The notes under the pieces are model-generated. The model did no database searches. It had not been told where the DNA came from and saw only the letters and a program-made list of their open reading frames with translations. From positions 122,512 through 186,511 of the forward strand of contig NZ_FOWQ01000010.1 of assembly GCF_900115505.1 (NCBI RefSeq): a stretch of 64,000 nt of DNA, written 5' to 3'. Numbering within the stretch: the first letter of the stretch is position 1; every line of letters starts with the position of its first letter. Made by a program: the position numbers and the translations under genes. This document shows, piece by piece, positions 7,691 through 16,330 of this stretch. This DNA is from Geodermatophilus dictyosporus. Its GTDB lineage: Bacteria; Actinomycetota; Actinomycetes; Mycobacteriales; Geodermatophilaceae.

Positions 7691-8689
7691 TCACTTCTCC
7701 CGGGGTGCGGTATCACCCAGGTCGATACCCGTCCGGGCACCCGGCGAGACGGCCAGCTCGGCGGCCCGGGAGACCAGGTCGCGCAGGTACCGGTGCTCGG
7801 GGTCGTCATCGAAGACCGGGTGCCACCACATCGCCTCGACCAGCGGGCCGGCCTCGAACGGCGGCGGCAGCGCCCGGATGCCGGAGCCGAGGGGCAGCAG
7901 GTCGACCAGCCGGCGCTGCAGCAGCGCGACGCGGTCGCTGCCGGCGACCAGCGCCGGCACGGTTAGGAAGCTCTCGTTGACCACCTGCACGCGCGGCTCG
8001 ATGCCCAGCTGGCGCATCTGCCGGGCGGCCGGCGTCGAGGCGGTCTGACCGTGGTAGGTGGCCACCCAGGGCAGCTCCTCGAGGTCCTCGACGGTCAGCC
8101 CGCGGTCGACCACGGGGTTGTCCGCGGCCACCACGCAGACCCACTCGTCGCGGTAGAGGTCGCGGTGGGACAGGTCGGCGACGAAGCCGTGTGGCAGCAG
8201 CAGGAGGTCGGTGGCCAGCAGCACCTGGTGCGCGCTGTCGACGACCGCCGGCGAGTGGGGGGTCAGCCGCAGCCGGGTGCGCGGCGCCTCCTCGGCGAGC
8301 AGCCCGGCGATGGTGTCGCCGAGGACGACCACCACGTAGTCGCTGACCAGCACGGAGAACTCGCGGGTCGAGGACGCCGGGTCGAAGCCGGGCTGGGCGG
8401 TGAACACCCGCTCGACGCCGGACAGCGCCACGCGCACCAGCTCGCGCAGCTGCACGGCCAGCGGCGTGAGCCGGTAGTCGTTGCCGACGCGGGTGAGCAG
8501 CTCGTCACCGAAGTGCCGGCGCAGCCGGGCCAGCGAGGCCGACAGCGCCGGCTGGGACAGCCCCATCTGGGCGGCGGCGCGGGTGACGCTGCGCTGGGTC
8601 AGCAGGGCGTCGAGGGACACGAGCAGGTTGAGGTCCAGGCTCGCGAGGTTCACGGTCGGCACGGTATCGGCGCTGTCTATGACCCCCAT
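7691..8689 (-). CDS. LysR-family transcriptional regulator
   Basis: The 332-residue protein starts MGVIDSADTVPTVNLASLDLNLL and has the LysR winged HTH (about residues 17-75, QRSVTRAAAQMGLSQPALSASL) followed by an effector-binding domain. NodD/SyrM-like features such as LDLNLLVSLDALL and the MWWHPVFDDDPEHRYLRD end place it with regulators of aromatic catabolism. The ATG at 8689 is used; a GTG at VNLASLD is an alternative. It diverges from the cyclase gene at 8761 with 71 bp between, the classical arrangement in which a LysR protein activates the opposing operon and represses itself. The inducer would be a pathway substrate or intermediate (inference). Confidence 0.92.
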   Translation of the reverse strand: MGVIDSADTVPTVNLASLDLNLLVSLDALLTQRSVTRAAAQMGLSQPALSASLARLRRHFGDELLTRVGNDYRLTPLAVQLRELVRVALSGVERVFTAQPGFDPASSTREFSVLVSDYVVVVLGDTIAGLLAEEAPRTRLRLTPHSPAVVDSAHQVLLATDLLLLPHGFVADLSHRDLYRDEWVCVVAADNPVVDRGLTVEDLEELPWVATYHGQTASTPAARQMRQLGIEPRVQVVNESFLTVPALVAGSDRVALLQRRLVDLLPLGSGIRALPPPFEAGPLVEAMWWHPVFDDDPEHRYLRDLVSRAAELAVSPGARTGIDLGDTAPREK

Positions 8690-8760
8690 CAGACATCTCG
8701 TCTTCCCCCCCTCGCCGGGGTGACCGACCGTGGTCCGCGTTCCGACGAGAGGACGCAACC

Positions 8761-9771
8761 GTGCCCGACCGCACCTGGCTCGACGCCGCAGAGCTCGACC
8801 GCACCGACCCCGAGGGGGCGATCGCGGCGGCGGCGGAGCGCTGCTCCAACTGGGGCCGGTGGGGCGCCGACGACGTCCTGGGGACGCTGAACTTCCTCAC
8901 CGCGGACAAGCGGGTCGAGGCCGCGCGACTGGTGCGCCGCGGCGTGGCGTTCTCGCTGTCGCAGCGCTTCGACGCCGACGGGCCGCAGAAGGGGTGGCGG
9001 CGGCGGACCAACCCGGTGCACACCATGCTCGACACCGGCACCGACGCCGAGCGTGGCGTGCAGGGCTTCCCGCACGGCATCGGCGGCGCCGACGACGTGA
9101 TCACGATGCCGCTGCAGGCTTCCACCCAGTGGGACGGCCTGGGCCACATCTTCGACCACGGCGACGCCTGGAACGGCCGCCGCGCGGGCGACGTCGTCAC
9201 CAGCCTCGGCGACGCCGTCACGGGCATCGAGACCGTCGCCGACCGCATCGCCGGCCGCGGCGTGCTGCTCGACGTCGGCCGGGCGCTGGGCACCGACGGC
9301 GAGCTGCCCGACGGGTTCGCCATCACGCCGGCGCACCTCGAGGCCACCATCGCCGCCCAGGGCGAGAGCGCTCGCGTCGGCCGCGGTGACCTGCTGCTGG
9401 TGCGCACCGGCCAGCTGGCCCGCGTCCGCCGCTCGGTCGCCGCGGGCACCGGGTGGGGCGACTACGCCGGAGGCCCGGCGCCCGGCCTGAGCTTCACCAG
9501 CGCCGACTGGCTGCACGCCACCGAGATCGCCGGCGTCGCCACCGACACGTGGGGCTTCGAGGTGCGGCCCAACGAGTTCGACATGGCCTTCCAGCCGCTG
9601 CACCAGGTGGCCATCCCGCACACCGGCCTGTTCCTCGGCGAGCTGTGGGACCTCGACGCGCTCGCGGCCGACTGCGCCGCCGACGGCGTGTGGGAGTTCT
9701 CCCTGACCGCCGCCCCCCTGCCCGTGACCGGCGCCGTCGGTGCCCCGGTCAACCCGATCGCCGTCAAGTAG
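8761..9771 (+). CDS. Cyclase-family hydrolase (kynurenine-formamidase-like fold)
   Basis: This 336-residue protein belongs to the cyclase family: NWGRWGADDVLGTLN near the N terminus, the core STQWDGLGHIFDHG, and a later GFEVRPNEFDMAFQPLHQVAIPHTGLFLGE. The canonical metal motif HxGTHxDxPxH reads Q-x-S-T-Q-x-D-x-x-x-H, keeping only the Asp and final His, as in part of the long bacterial subfamily. Members hydrolyse amides or lactones. It is the first gene of the five-gene catabolic operon; only 8 bp separate it from the FAD monooxygenase. A likely role is opening a lactone or cleaving an N-acyl intermediate (inference). The GTG start at 8761 follows GAGAGGA. Confidence 0.85.
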   Translation: MPDRTWLDAAELDRTDPEGAIAAAAERCSNWGRWGADDVLGTLNFLTADKRVEAARLVRRGVAFSLSQRFDADGPQKGWRRRTNPVHTMLDTGTDAERGVQGFPHGIGGADDVITMPLQASTQWDGLGHIFDHGDAWNGRRAGDVVTSLGDAVTGIETVADRIAGRGVLLDVGRALGTDGELPDGFAITPAHLEATIAAQGESARVGRGDLLLVRTGQLARVRRSVAAGTGWGDYAGGPAPGLSFTSADWLHATEIAGVATDTWGFEVRPNEFDMAFQPLHQVAIPHTGLFLGELWDLDALAADCAADGVWEFSLTAAPLPVTGAVGAPVNPIAVK

Positions 9772-9779
9772 GAGCCGAC

Positions 9780-10910
9780 ATGCCCGCCGTCAGCAGCGTG
9801 CTCGTGGTCGGGGCCGGCCTCGCCGGTGCCGCCACCGCCATCCGCCTGGCCGAGGCCGGCGTCGCCGTCGACCTGGTCGAGATCAGGCCCGACACCGCCG
9901 CCCTCGGCTCGGGCATCACCCTGCAGGGCAACGCGCTGCGCGAGCTGCGCACGCTCGGCGTCTGGGACGAGGTGGCGGCCGCGGGCTACGCCTTCGACGT
10001 CACCGGCATCCGGGCGCCGGACCCGGCCGGCACCGTCGTCGCCGAGATCCCCGACGCGCGCACCGGCGGCCCGGACCTGCCCGCCGTCATGGGCATGCCC
10101 CGGCCCGAGCTGGCGCGCATCCTCACCGAGCGCGCCGCCGAGGTGGGCGTGAAGGTGCGCTGCGGGACGACGCACACCGCGCTGGCGCAGGACGACGACG
10201 GCGTCGACGTCACCTTCGCCGACGGCTCGACCGGCCGCTACGACCTCGTCGTCGGCGCCGACGGGCTGCGCTCGTGGACCCGCCGCGCCATCGGCGTCGA
10301 GCTGGAGACCCGGCCGGTGGGAATGGGCATCTGGCGGGCGTTCGGCCCGCGGCCGGCGAGCGTCACCCGCACCGACCTCTACTACGGCGGGCCGTCGTTC
10401 ATCGCCGGCTACTGCCCCACCGGCGAGGACAGCCTCTACGCCTACGTCGTCGAGCCGGCGCAGGACCGCTCCACGCTGACGCCGGAGGAGCAGCTGGCCA
10501 CGATGAGGGAGCTCGCCGCGGCCTACCACGGGCCGTGGGACGAGATCCGCGAGCAGCTCACCGACCCGTCCCGGGTGAACTACACCTGGTTCGAGACGCA
10601 CGTGCTGCCCGCGCCGTGGAACCGCGGCCGCGTCGTGCTGATCGGCGACGCCGCGCACACGTGCCCACCCACCATCGCCCAGGGCGGGGCGATGGCCCTC
10701 GAGGACGCCTACGCCCTGACCGACCTGCTGCTCACCCGCAGCGCGCTCGACCAGGACCTGTGGGACGCCTTCCACGCCCGCCGGTTCGAGCGGGCGAAGA
10801 CCGTCGTCGACGCCTCCAACCAGCTCGCCCGGTGGCAGCTCGACCACGTGCAGGGCGACATCCCGGGGCTCATGCGCTCCATCGCCCAGCTCGTCGCCCA
10901 GCCCGCCTGA
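9780..10910 (+). CDS. FAD-dependent aromatic-ring monooxygenase (group A flavoprotein)
   Basis: This 376-residue enzyme has the three signatures of PHBH-type hydroxylases: the GxGxxG dinucleotide fold VVGAGLAGAATAIRLAEAG at residues 10-28, the DG motif DLVVGADGLRSWTRR in the middle, and the GD motif RVVLIGDAAHTCPPTIAQGG near residue 285. It should use NAD(P)H and O2 to hydroxylate an aromatic or heteroaromatic ring, producing the dihydroxylated substrate for the dioxygenase encoded next. The ATG at 9780 has AGGAG (9772-9776). The gene sits 16 bp before the dioxygenase. No transmembrane segment, so cytoplasmic. Confidence 0.92.
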   Translation: MPAVSSVLVVGAGLAGAATAIRLAEAGVAVDLVEIRPDTAALGSGITLQGNALRELRTLGVWDEVAAAGYAFDVTGIRAPDPAGTVVAEIPDARTGGPDLPAVMGMPRPELARILTERAAEVGVKVRCGTTHTALAQDDDGVDVTFADGSTGRYDLVVGADGLRSWTRRAIGVELETRPVGMGIWRAFGPRPASVTRTDLYYGGPSFIAGYCPTGEDSLYAYVVEPAQDRSTLTPEEQLATMRELAAAYHGPWDEIREQLTDPSRVNYTWFETHVLPAPWNRGRVVLIGDAAHTCPPTIAQGGAMALEDAYALTDLLLTRSALDQDLWDAFHARRFERAKTVVDASNQLARWQLDHVQGDIPGLMRSIAQLVAQPA

Positions 10911-10926
10911 ACGGAGGAGGATCCCC

Positions 10927-11865
10927 ATGACCCGGCGCCTGATCACCCACCTGCGGCACGTCGACCTGGCCGTGCCCGACCTGCGCACCCAGCAGGACTT
11001 CTTCACCACCACCTGGGGCCTCACGGTCGAGCACAGCGACTCCGGCCTGACCTTCCTCGCCGCGGAGGGCTCCCCCGAGCAGTACGTCGTCCGGCTGCGC
11101 GAGTCCGCCGACAAGCGCATCGACCTGATCAGCTTCGGCGCGAAGGACCGGGCCGACGTCGACACCCTCGCCGGCGACCTGGCCCGGGACGGCGTCCAGC
11201 TGGTGCACGAGCCGACCGACCTGCAGACCCCCGGCGGCGGCTACGGCTTCCGCTTCTTCGACAACGAGGGCCGCACGATCGAGGTCAGCTCCGACGTCGC
11301 GGTGCGGCAGCACCGGGCCATCGAGGCAGGCGAGTCGATCCCGGTGCGCCTGTCCCACGTGGTCGTCAACTCCGCCGACCCCGAGGGCACGGTCGCCTTC
11401 TACGACAAGCACCTGTCCTTCGCGCTGTCGGACACGCTCGTGCACCCGCGGATGGGCTCGATGATGTGGTTCCTGCGGACCAACGCCTGGCACCACTCCA
11501 TGGCGATCGCCCGCGGGCCGCACGCCTCGCTGCACCACGCCAGCTTCGAGCTGCGCGGCATCGACGAGTACATGCGCGGCACCGGCCGCCTGCTGCGCCA
11601 GGGCGTGGAGAAGATCTGGGGGCCGGGCCGGCACCTGGCCGGCAACAACACCTTCTCCTACTTCCTCGACCCGCACGGCAACACCGTCGAGTACACGACC
11701 GAGCTCGAGACGGTCGACGAGGACACCTGGCACCCGCACCTCTACGACTTCAGCAACCCCGAGGTCTCCGACCAGTGGGGCACGGCGAACGCGATGAACG
11801 AGTTCGTCGCCAGGAAGTCCTTCAACGACCCGGACAAGGGCCTGTTCGTGGCCCCGCCGGTCTGA
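10927..11865 (+). CDS. Type I extradiol (catechol 2,3-type) dioxygenase
   Basis: The 312-residue protein is a two-domain VOC fold: residues 8-120 (LRHVDLAVPDLRTQQDFF) and 142-265 (RLSHVVVNSADPEGTVAFYDKHL). The catalytic half supplies the 2-His-1-Glu Fe(II) site: His in RLSHVVV, His in LHHASFEL and Glu in DPHGNTVEYTTELE. Length and layout match extradiol dioxygenases of the biphenyl-diol/3-substituted catechol group. It should split the ring of the product of the upstream monooxygenase. ATG at 10927 with GGAGGA at 10913-10918. Its stop overlaps the start of the next gene by one base, so the enzymes are translationally coupled. Confidence 0.92.
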   Translation: MTRRLITHLRHVDLAVPDLRTQQDFFTTTWGLTVEHSDSGLTFLAAEGSPEQYVVRLRESADKRIDLISFGAKDRADVDTLAGDLARDGVQLVHEPTDLQTPGGGYGFRFFDNEGRTIEVSSDVAVRQHRAIEAGESIPVRLSHVVVNSADPEGTVAFYDKHLSFALSDTLVHPRMGSMMWFLRTNAWHHSMAIARGPHASLHHASFELRGIDEYMRGTGRLLRQGVEKIWGPGRHLAGNNTFSYFLDPHGNTVEYTTELETVDEDTWHPHLYDFSNPEVSDQWGTANAMNEFVARKSFNDPDKGLFVAPPV

Positions 11866-12833
11866 TGCGCTTCGCCACCTGGTCCTCCGGGGGCACCGTG
11901 CGGGGCGGCGTCGTCAGTGACGCCGGGCTGCACGCCCTGCCGGAGGGGACGACCGTGCTCGACGTCGTGCGCGCGGGCCTGCCCGCCGCGCTCGAGGTCG
12001 GGTCCGAGGCGCTGCGGGGCCCGGCCGTGCCGGTGGACTCGGTGCGGCTGCTGCCGCCGCTGCAGGCGCCGACGGTGCGTGACTTCGTCGCGTTCGAGGA
12101 ACACGTCGAGGGTGTGCGCAAGGCCGTCGACGGCGTCACCGGCGTGGTCGACGAGTGGTACCAGGCGCCCACGTTCTACTTCACCAACCCCTACGCGCTC
12201 GTCGGCGCGCACGACGACGTCGCGGTGCCGCCGGGATCGCAGCGGTTCGACTTCGAGATCGAGGTCGGCGTCGTGGTCGGCCGCGACGGCGCCTCCCTGA
12301 CGCCGGAGGAGGCCCGCGGGCACGTCTTCGGCTACACGGTGCTCAACGACTGGTCGGCCCGCGACCTGCAGGCTCGCGAGATGCGGGTCAACCTCGGCCC
12401 GGCCAAGGGCAAGGACTCCGCGACGACGCTGGGCCCCTGGCTGGTGACCGCCGACGAACTGGAGCCGTACCGCGACGGCGAGGGCTTCCTGGCCCTGGAG
12501 ATGCGGGTGTCGGTCAACGGGGAGGAGATCGGCCAGGACCTGCTGTCCAACATGGGCTGGCCCTTCGAGGAGCTCATCGCCTACGCCTCCCGCGGCACGG
12601 AGGTGCGCGCCGGCGACGTGCTCGGCTCGGGCACCTGCGGCAACGGCGGCTGCCTGGCCGAGCTGTGGGGCACCCGCGGCGAGGCCGCTCCCCCGCCACT
12701 GCGGCCCGGCGACGTCGTGGAGATGACCGTCGAGGGCATCGGCACGATCCGCAACCGCGTCGTGGAGGGCGTCGAGCTGCCGCCCGTCCGACCGGCCCGG
12801 CCCCGTCCCCGCGCGCGCACGCGCACCGCCTGA
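11865..12833 (+). CDS. Fumarylacetoacetate hydrolase (FAH) family protein
   Basis: The 322-residue product has an N-terminal lid region (residues 1-70) and the FAH core: VRDFVAFEEHV, then FDFEIEVGVVVGRDG with the acidic metal ligands, GYTVLNDWSARDLQ, AKGKDSATTLGPWLVT, and GDVLGSGTCGNGG. Family members hydrolyse C-C bonds of 1,3-diketo acids or act as hydratases or decarboxylases on ring-cleavage products. In this operon it should act after the extradiol dioxygenase. The ATG at 11865 overlaps the dioxygenase TGA (TGATG). The last 20 residues are an Arg/Pro-rich extension (PVRPARPRPRARTRTA) that is unusual for the family. Confidence 0.92.
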   Translation: MRFATWSSGGTVRGGVVSDAGLHALPEGTTVLDVVRAGLPAALEVGSEALRGPAVPVDSVRLLPPLQAPTVRDFVAFEEHVEGVRKAVDGVTGVVDEWYQAPTFYFTNPYALVGAHDDVAVPPGSQRFDFEIEVGVVVGRDGASLTPEEARGHVFGYTVLNDWSARDLQAREMRVNLGPAKGKDSATTLGPWLVTADELEPYRDGEGFLALEMRVSVNGEEIGQDLLSNMGWPFEELIAYASRGTEVRAGDVLGSGTCGNGGCLAELWGTRGEAAPPPLRPGDVVEMTVEGIGTIRNRVVEGVELPPVRPARPRPRARTRTA

Positions 12834-12843
12834 GAGGACCCCC

Positions 12844-14016
12844 GTGTTCGAGTACTTCCCCACCGGCCCCTACACCTGGAACCTCGGCGTGGTCGCCACG
12901 CTGAACTCCGGCGGGCTGATCGACGAGGTCGACCGCGCCTGCCGGCCGATCAAGGACGCCGCGAACGCCGGCGAGGACGCCGGGACGCCGGACTTCCTGC
13001 GCGCCTGGACCGCGCTGACCGACCAGCTCGTCGGCCAGGCCGAGGAGGCGGAGAAGGCGGGGCACGTGCGCACCGCCGGGCAGCTGTGGTCCCGCGCGAG
13101 CAACTATCTCGCGCAGGCCGAGCGGATGCTCGCCTCCTCCGACCCGAACCGGGTGCCCACCTACCGGCGGATGCTGGAGATCGCGCAGAAGGCGTTCGAG
13201 ACGCACAGCCCCCGCGTCTCCCGGGTGGAGGTCCCCTACGAGGGGACGACGCTGCCGGCCTACTTCAGCCAGGCCCCGGCCGCCGACGACGGCCCGGTGC
13301 CGGTCGTCGTTCTGGTCAACGGGCTGGACTCCACCAAGGAGCACATGTACGCGTCGGACCACTGGGCGGAGCTGGCCGCCCGCGGCATCTCCTGCCTGAT
13401 GCTCGACCAGCCCGGCACCGGCGAGGCGCTGCGGCTGCAGGGGCTGACCGCCCGGGTGGACACCGAGGCGTGGGGCGCCGCCGCCGTCGACTTCCTGTCC
13501 GCCCGGTCCGACGTCGACGCGTCGCGGATCGGGATCGTCGGCTGGTCGCTCGGCGGCTACTACGCCCCGCGGGCGGCGGCGTTCGAGAAGCGGTTCGCGC
13601 TGTGCGTGGCGTGGGGCGCCAACCACGACTGGGGTGCGGTGCAGCGCCGCCGCCGGCAGCGCGAGGGCGAGCGCCCGGTGCCGCACTACTGGGAGCACGT
13701 GCTGTGGGTGTGGGGGCACACCGACCTCGACGCGTTCATCGAGTTCGCCGACCAGGTCAACCTCGAGGGCGTCGTCGAGCAGATCACCGTGCCGTTCCTG
13801 GTCGCGCACGGCGCCGACGACCGGCAGATCCCGCTGGAGATGGCGCACCGCTCCTACGACCAGGCGGTCAACTCGCCCAAGCGGGAGCTGCGGGTGTTCA
13901 CGCCGGAGGAGGGCGCCACCGAGCACATCGGCCTGGACCACCTGCCGTACGTGAGCACCTTCGTGGCCGACTGGGTCGCCGACACCTTCGCCGAGCTGGC
14001 CGCGCAGCGCGGTTGA
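12844..14016 (+). CDS. Alpha/beta hydrolase with helical cap (2,6-dihydroxypseudooxynicotine-hydrolase-like)
   Basis: The 390-residue enzyme has an N-terminal helical region of about 130 residues followed by an alpha/beta-hydrolase core: PVVVLVNGLDSTKEHMY (oxyanion strand), GWSLGGYYAPRAA with the nucleophilic Ser, VAHGADDRQIP with the acid Asp, and TEHIGLDH with the catalytic His. This architecture is that of C-C bond hydrolases related to FrsA/DUF1100 and the nicotine-pathway 2,6-dihydroxypseudooxynicotine hydrolase. Ending a ring-cleavage operon, it likely cleaves the meta-cleavage product or releases a side chain. GTG at 12844, preceded by GAGAGGA. It is followed by a strong hairpin. Confidence 0.88.
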   Translation: MFEYFPTGPYTWNLGVVATLNSGGLIDEVDRACRPIKDAANAGEDAGTPDFLRAWTALTDQLVGQAEEAEKAGHVRTAGQLWSRASNYLAQAERMLASSDPNRVPTYRRMLEIAQKAFETHSPRVSRVEVPYEGTTLPAYFSQAPAADDGPVPVVVLVNGLDSTKEHMYASDHWAELAARGISCLMLDQPGTGEALRLQGLTARVDTEAWGAAAVDFLSARSDVDASRIGIVGWSLGGYYAPRAAAFEKRFALCVAWGANHDWGAVQRRRRQREGERPVPHYWEHVLWVWGHTDLDAFIEFADQVNLEGVVEQITVPFLVAHGADDRQIPLEMAHRSYDQAVNSPKRELRVFTPEEGATEHIGLDHLPYVSTFVADWVADTFAELAAQRG

Positions 14017-14027
14017 CCGCCGGGTGT

Positions 14028-14070
14028 CGACCTGCTGCGGTCCCCGGCCTCAGCAGGGCGCAGCAGGTCG
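14028..14070. terminator. Bidirectional hairpin terminator between convergent operons
   Basis: CGACCTGCTGCG (14028-14039) and its exact complement (14059-14070) form a 12-bp stem with a 19-nt loop. It lies 11 bp after the hydrolase stop and 11 bp before the stop of the convergent dehydrogenase, so it can end transcription from both sides. Confidence 0.75.
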
Positions 14071-14081
14071 GCACCAGGCGC

Positions 14082-15362
14082 TCACCAGAGCTCGATGGAG
14101 CGGGTGAACACCCCCGCCAGGTCGTCCTCGGTGACGTCGCGCGGGCAGGTGGCCAGCAGCCGCTGCTGCTTCATCGCGCCCTCGACCAGCGACGGCACGT
14201 CGCCCTCCCCGAACCCGACGGCGCCGATCCCGTTGGGGATGTCGATGTCGCGCATGAGGTCGGTCAGCACCGTGGGCAGGAACTCGGCGGGCTCGTCGGG
14301 GGTGCCGGCGTTGGGCGCGAGGAGCGACGCGGCGCGCAGGTGCCGCTCGGGCGCGGCCTCGAAGGTGAACCGGAAGGCCTCCGGCGCGGTCAGCGCCACC
14401 GACATCCCGTGCGGCACCATCGCGTGGTCGGCCGGGTAGTCCTTCGGGTGGAAGTCGCGCACCTGACCGGCGATCGGGTAGGCGTTGGCGTGCGGCACGT
14501 GCACGCCGGCGTTGCCGAAGCCCATGCCCGCGAAGGTGGCCGCCATCGCCATGTCCGCGCGGGCCTGCCGGTCGTCGCCGTGGCGCACCGCCCGCCGGAA
14601 GGAGCCGGCGAGCAGGGTGAGCGCCTTCTCCGACCACATGTCCGAGATCGGGTTGGACCCGCAGTAGGGCACCCGCTGCTCCGGGGCCTTGCGGTCGTAG
14701 GTGGTGTACCAGCGGGCGGTGTAGCTCTCCAGCGCGTGGCAGAGGATGTCCATGCCGGAGGCCGCGGTCACCCCGGCCGGCTGGGTGAGCGTCAGCTCGG
14801 GGTCGATGACGGCGAGGGTGGGCCGCAGCCACGGGTGGCTGATGCCGGACTTCACCTTCTGCGCGAGCACGTCGAGCACGCAGATGGTGGTGCTCTCCGA
14901 GCCGGTGCCCGTCGTCGTCGGGACGGCGACCAGTGGCTTGAGCTGGTGCTCCGGGGCCCGCCCCTTCCCCACCGGCACGTTGACGTAGTCCATGAGCTCG
15001 CCGGGGTTGGTGCTGAGCAGGTCGATCGCCTTGGCCGTGTCGATGCTCGACCCGCCGCCGACGGCGACGAAGGCGTCCCACGGCCCCGACGAGCGGGCCT
15101 CCTCGACCGCCGCGGCCAGGCTGGCGTCGGTGGGCTCGACGTGCGAGCCGTCGTAGACGTGCGCCTCGATGTCGAACCGGGCCATCTGGTCGGCCACCCG
15201 CTGCGGCAGCCCGGTGGCCGCCACCCCCGGGTCGGTCACCACGAGGACCCGCCGGACGCCGAACCGGCTCAGGTCGTAGCCGATCTCGTCGGAGGCGCCG
15301 CTGCCGAACTTCAGCTGCGGCGCTCCGTAGGTGAAGACGGACTCGGACGTCGGGTTGCTCAT
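14082..15362 (-). CDS. Iron-containing alcohol dehydrogenase, hydroxyacid-oxoacid transhydrogenase (ADHFE1)-like
   Basis: The 426-residue protein is a group III Fe-dependent dehydrogenase: GGGSSIDTAKAIDLL for NAD binding, GSGSESTTICVL following the PTTTG turn, and metal ligands in GMDILCHALESYTA and DHAMVPHGMSVALT. The segments ISHPWLRPTLAVIDP, SNPISDMWSEKAL and FAGMGFGNAGVHVPHANAY are characteristic of the ADHFE1 hydroxyacid-oxoacid transhydrogenase subgroup, which interconverts 4-hydroxybutyrate-like acids and 2-oxo acids without free NADH turnover. Maleylacetate reductase is the alternative. ATG at 15362 with GGAGG upstream. It converges on the catabolic operon and probably processes its aliphatic products (inference). 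Confidence 0.88.
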   Translation of the reverse strand: MSNPTSESVFTYGAPQLKFGSGASDEIGYDLSRFGVRRVLVVTDPGVAATGLPQRVADQMARFDIEAHVYDGSHVEPTDASLAAAVEEARSSGPWDAFVAVGGGSSIDTAKAIDLLSTNPGELMDYVNVPVGKGRAPEHQLKPLVAVPTTTGTGSESTTICVLDVLAQKVKSGISHPWLRPTLAVIDPELTLTQPAGVTAASGMDILCHALESYTARWYTTYDRKAPEQRVPYCGSNPISDMWSEKALTLLAGSFRRAVRHGDDRQARADMAMAATFAGMGFGNAGVHVPHANAYPIAGQVRDFHPKDYPADHAMVPHGMSVALTAPEAFRFTFEAAPERHLRAASLLAPNAGTPDEPAEFLPTVLTDLMRDIDIPNGIGAVGFGEGDVPSLVEGAMKQQRLLATCPRDVTEDDLAGVFTRSIELW

Positions 15363-15432
15363 GGCGGGTCCTCCCCGGGGCGCGGTACCGGTCGCGGGCA
15401 GCGTCGCACGCCGCGGGGACCCGGGCCACGCC

Positions 15433-16245
15433 TCAGCCGAGCAGCGGCCGCAGGTTCTCCGTCCACACGTCCCAGCCGAGCCGGGCGATCAGCGCGGTCA
15501 CCACGACGAGGAAGACCCCGCGGACGAAGCCGGTGCCGCGGCTGGTGGCCGTGCGCGAGCCCAGGTAGCCGCCGAGGGTGTTGGCCGCGGCCAGCAGGAG
15601 CCCCAGGCCCCACACGACCGACCCGTGCGGCACGAAGAACCCCAGCGCGCCGAGGTTGGTGGCGACGTTGACGATCTTCGCCTTGGCGCTGGCGGACAGG
15701 AAGTCGTAGCCGAGCAGCGCGACGAGGGAGAACACCAGGAAGGAGCCGGTGCCGGGGCCGAGGACGCCGTCGTAGAAGCCGATGACCGCGCCGACGCTGA
15801 GCGCGGTGCCGTGGTGCCGGCGGCCGGTGTGGCGCAGCGCGGTCACCTCGCCGAGCGCCGGGCGGAACGCGGTGAACAGCGCGATGCCCACCAGCGCGAC
15901 GACGATCACCGGCTTGAACACCGCGGCCGGCAGCAGCGCCGCCACCGACGCGCCGCCGAAGGACGCCACCAGGGCGACGCCGGCCATCGGCAGCGCGGTG
16001 CGCAGGTCGGGGCGCACCCGCCGCTGGTAGGTGATGGCGCTCGTCGTGGTGCCGAACACCGAGGCCAGCTTGTTCGTGGCCAGCGCCTGCACCGGGGACA
16101 GGCCCGGGACCAGCAGCAGCGCGGGTAGCTGCAGCAGGCCGCCGCCCCCGACGACGGCGTCCACCCAGCCGGCGGCCAGCGCCGCGACGAGCACGGACGC
16201 GAGCACCCACGGCGTCAGCCCGTCGGGGAGGAGGACGTCGCTCAC
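15433..16245 (-). CDS. TauE/SafE (sulfite exporter-like) membrane permease
   Basis: This 270-residue protein has eight predicted hydrophobic segments in two repeats, each introduced by a Gly-rich motif: AALAAGWVDAVVGGGGLLQLP near residue 20 and GAVIGFYDGVLGPGTGSFLVF in the second half. That pairing defines the TauE/SafE/YfcA family, which transports sulfite, organosulfonates or organic anions. The GTG at 16245 (VSDVLLPDGL) is chosen because GGGAGG lies upstream; the longer frame has no membrane logic. It lies 70 bp upstream of the Fe-dehydrogenase on the same strand and may share its transcript, suggesting transport of a pathway acid (inference). Confidence 0.9.
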   Translation of the reverse strand: MSDVLLPDGLTPWVLASVLVAALAAGWVDAVVGGGGLLQLPALLLVPGLSPVQALATNKLASVFGTTTSAITYQRRVRPDLRTALPMAGVALVASFGGASVAALLPAAVFKPVIVVALVGIALFTAFRPALGEVTALRHTGRRHHGTALSVGAVIGFYDGVLGPGTGSFLVFSLVALLGYDFLSASAKAKIVNVATNLGALGFFVPHGSVVWGLGLLLAAANTLGGYLGSRTATSRGTGFVRGVFLVVVTALIARLGWDVWTENLRPLLG

Positions 16246-16330
16246 GGGGTGCCAGCCTCCCCCAGCCCCGGCCGAGCGGAACGCCGGGGTCCGGCGTTGC
16301 GGCCGGTGGCCGGCGGCGGTGGGATGACCC

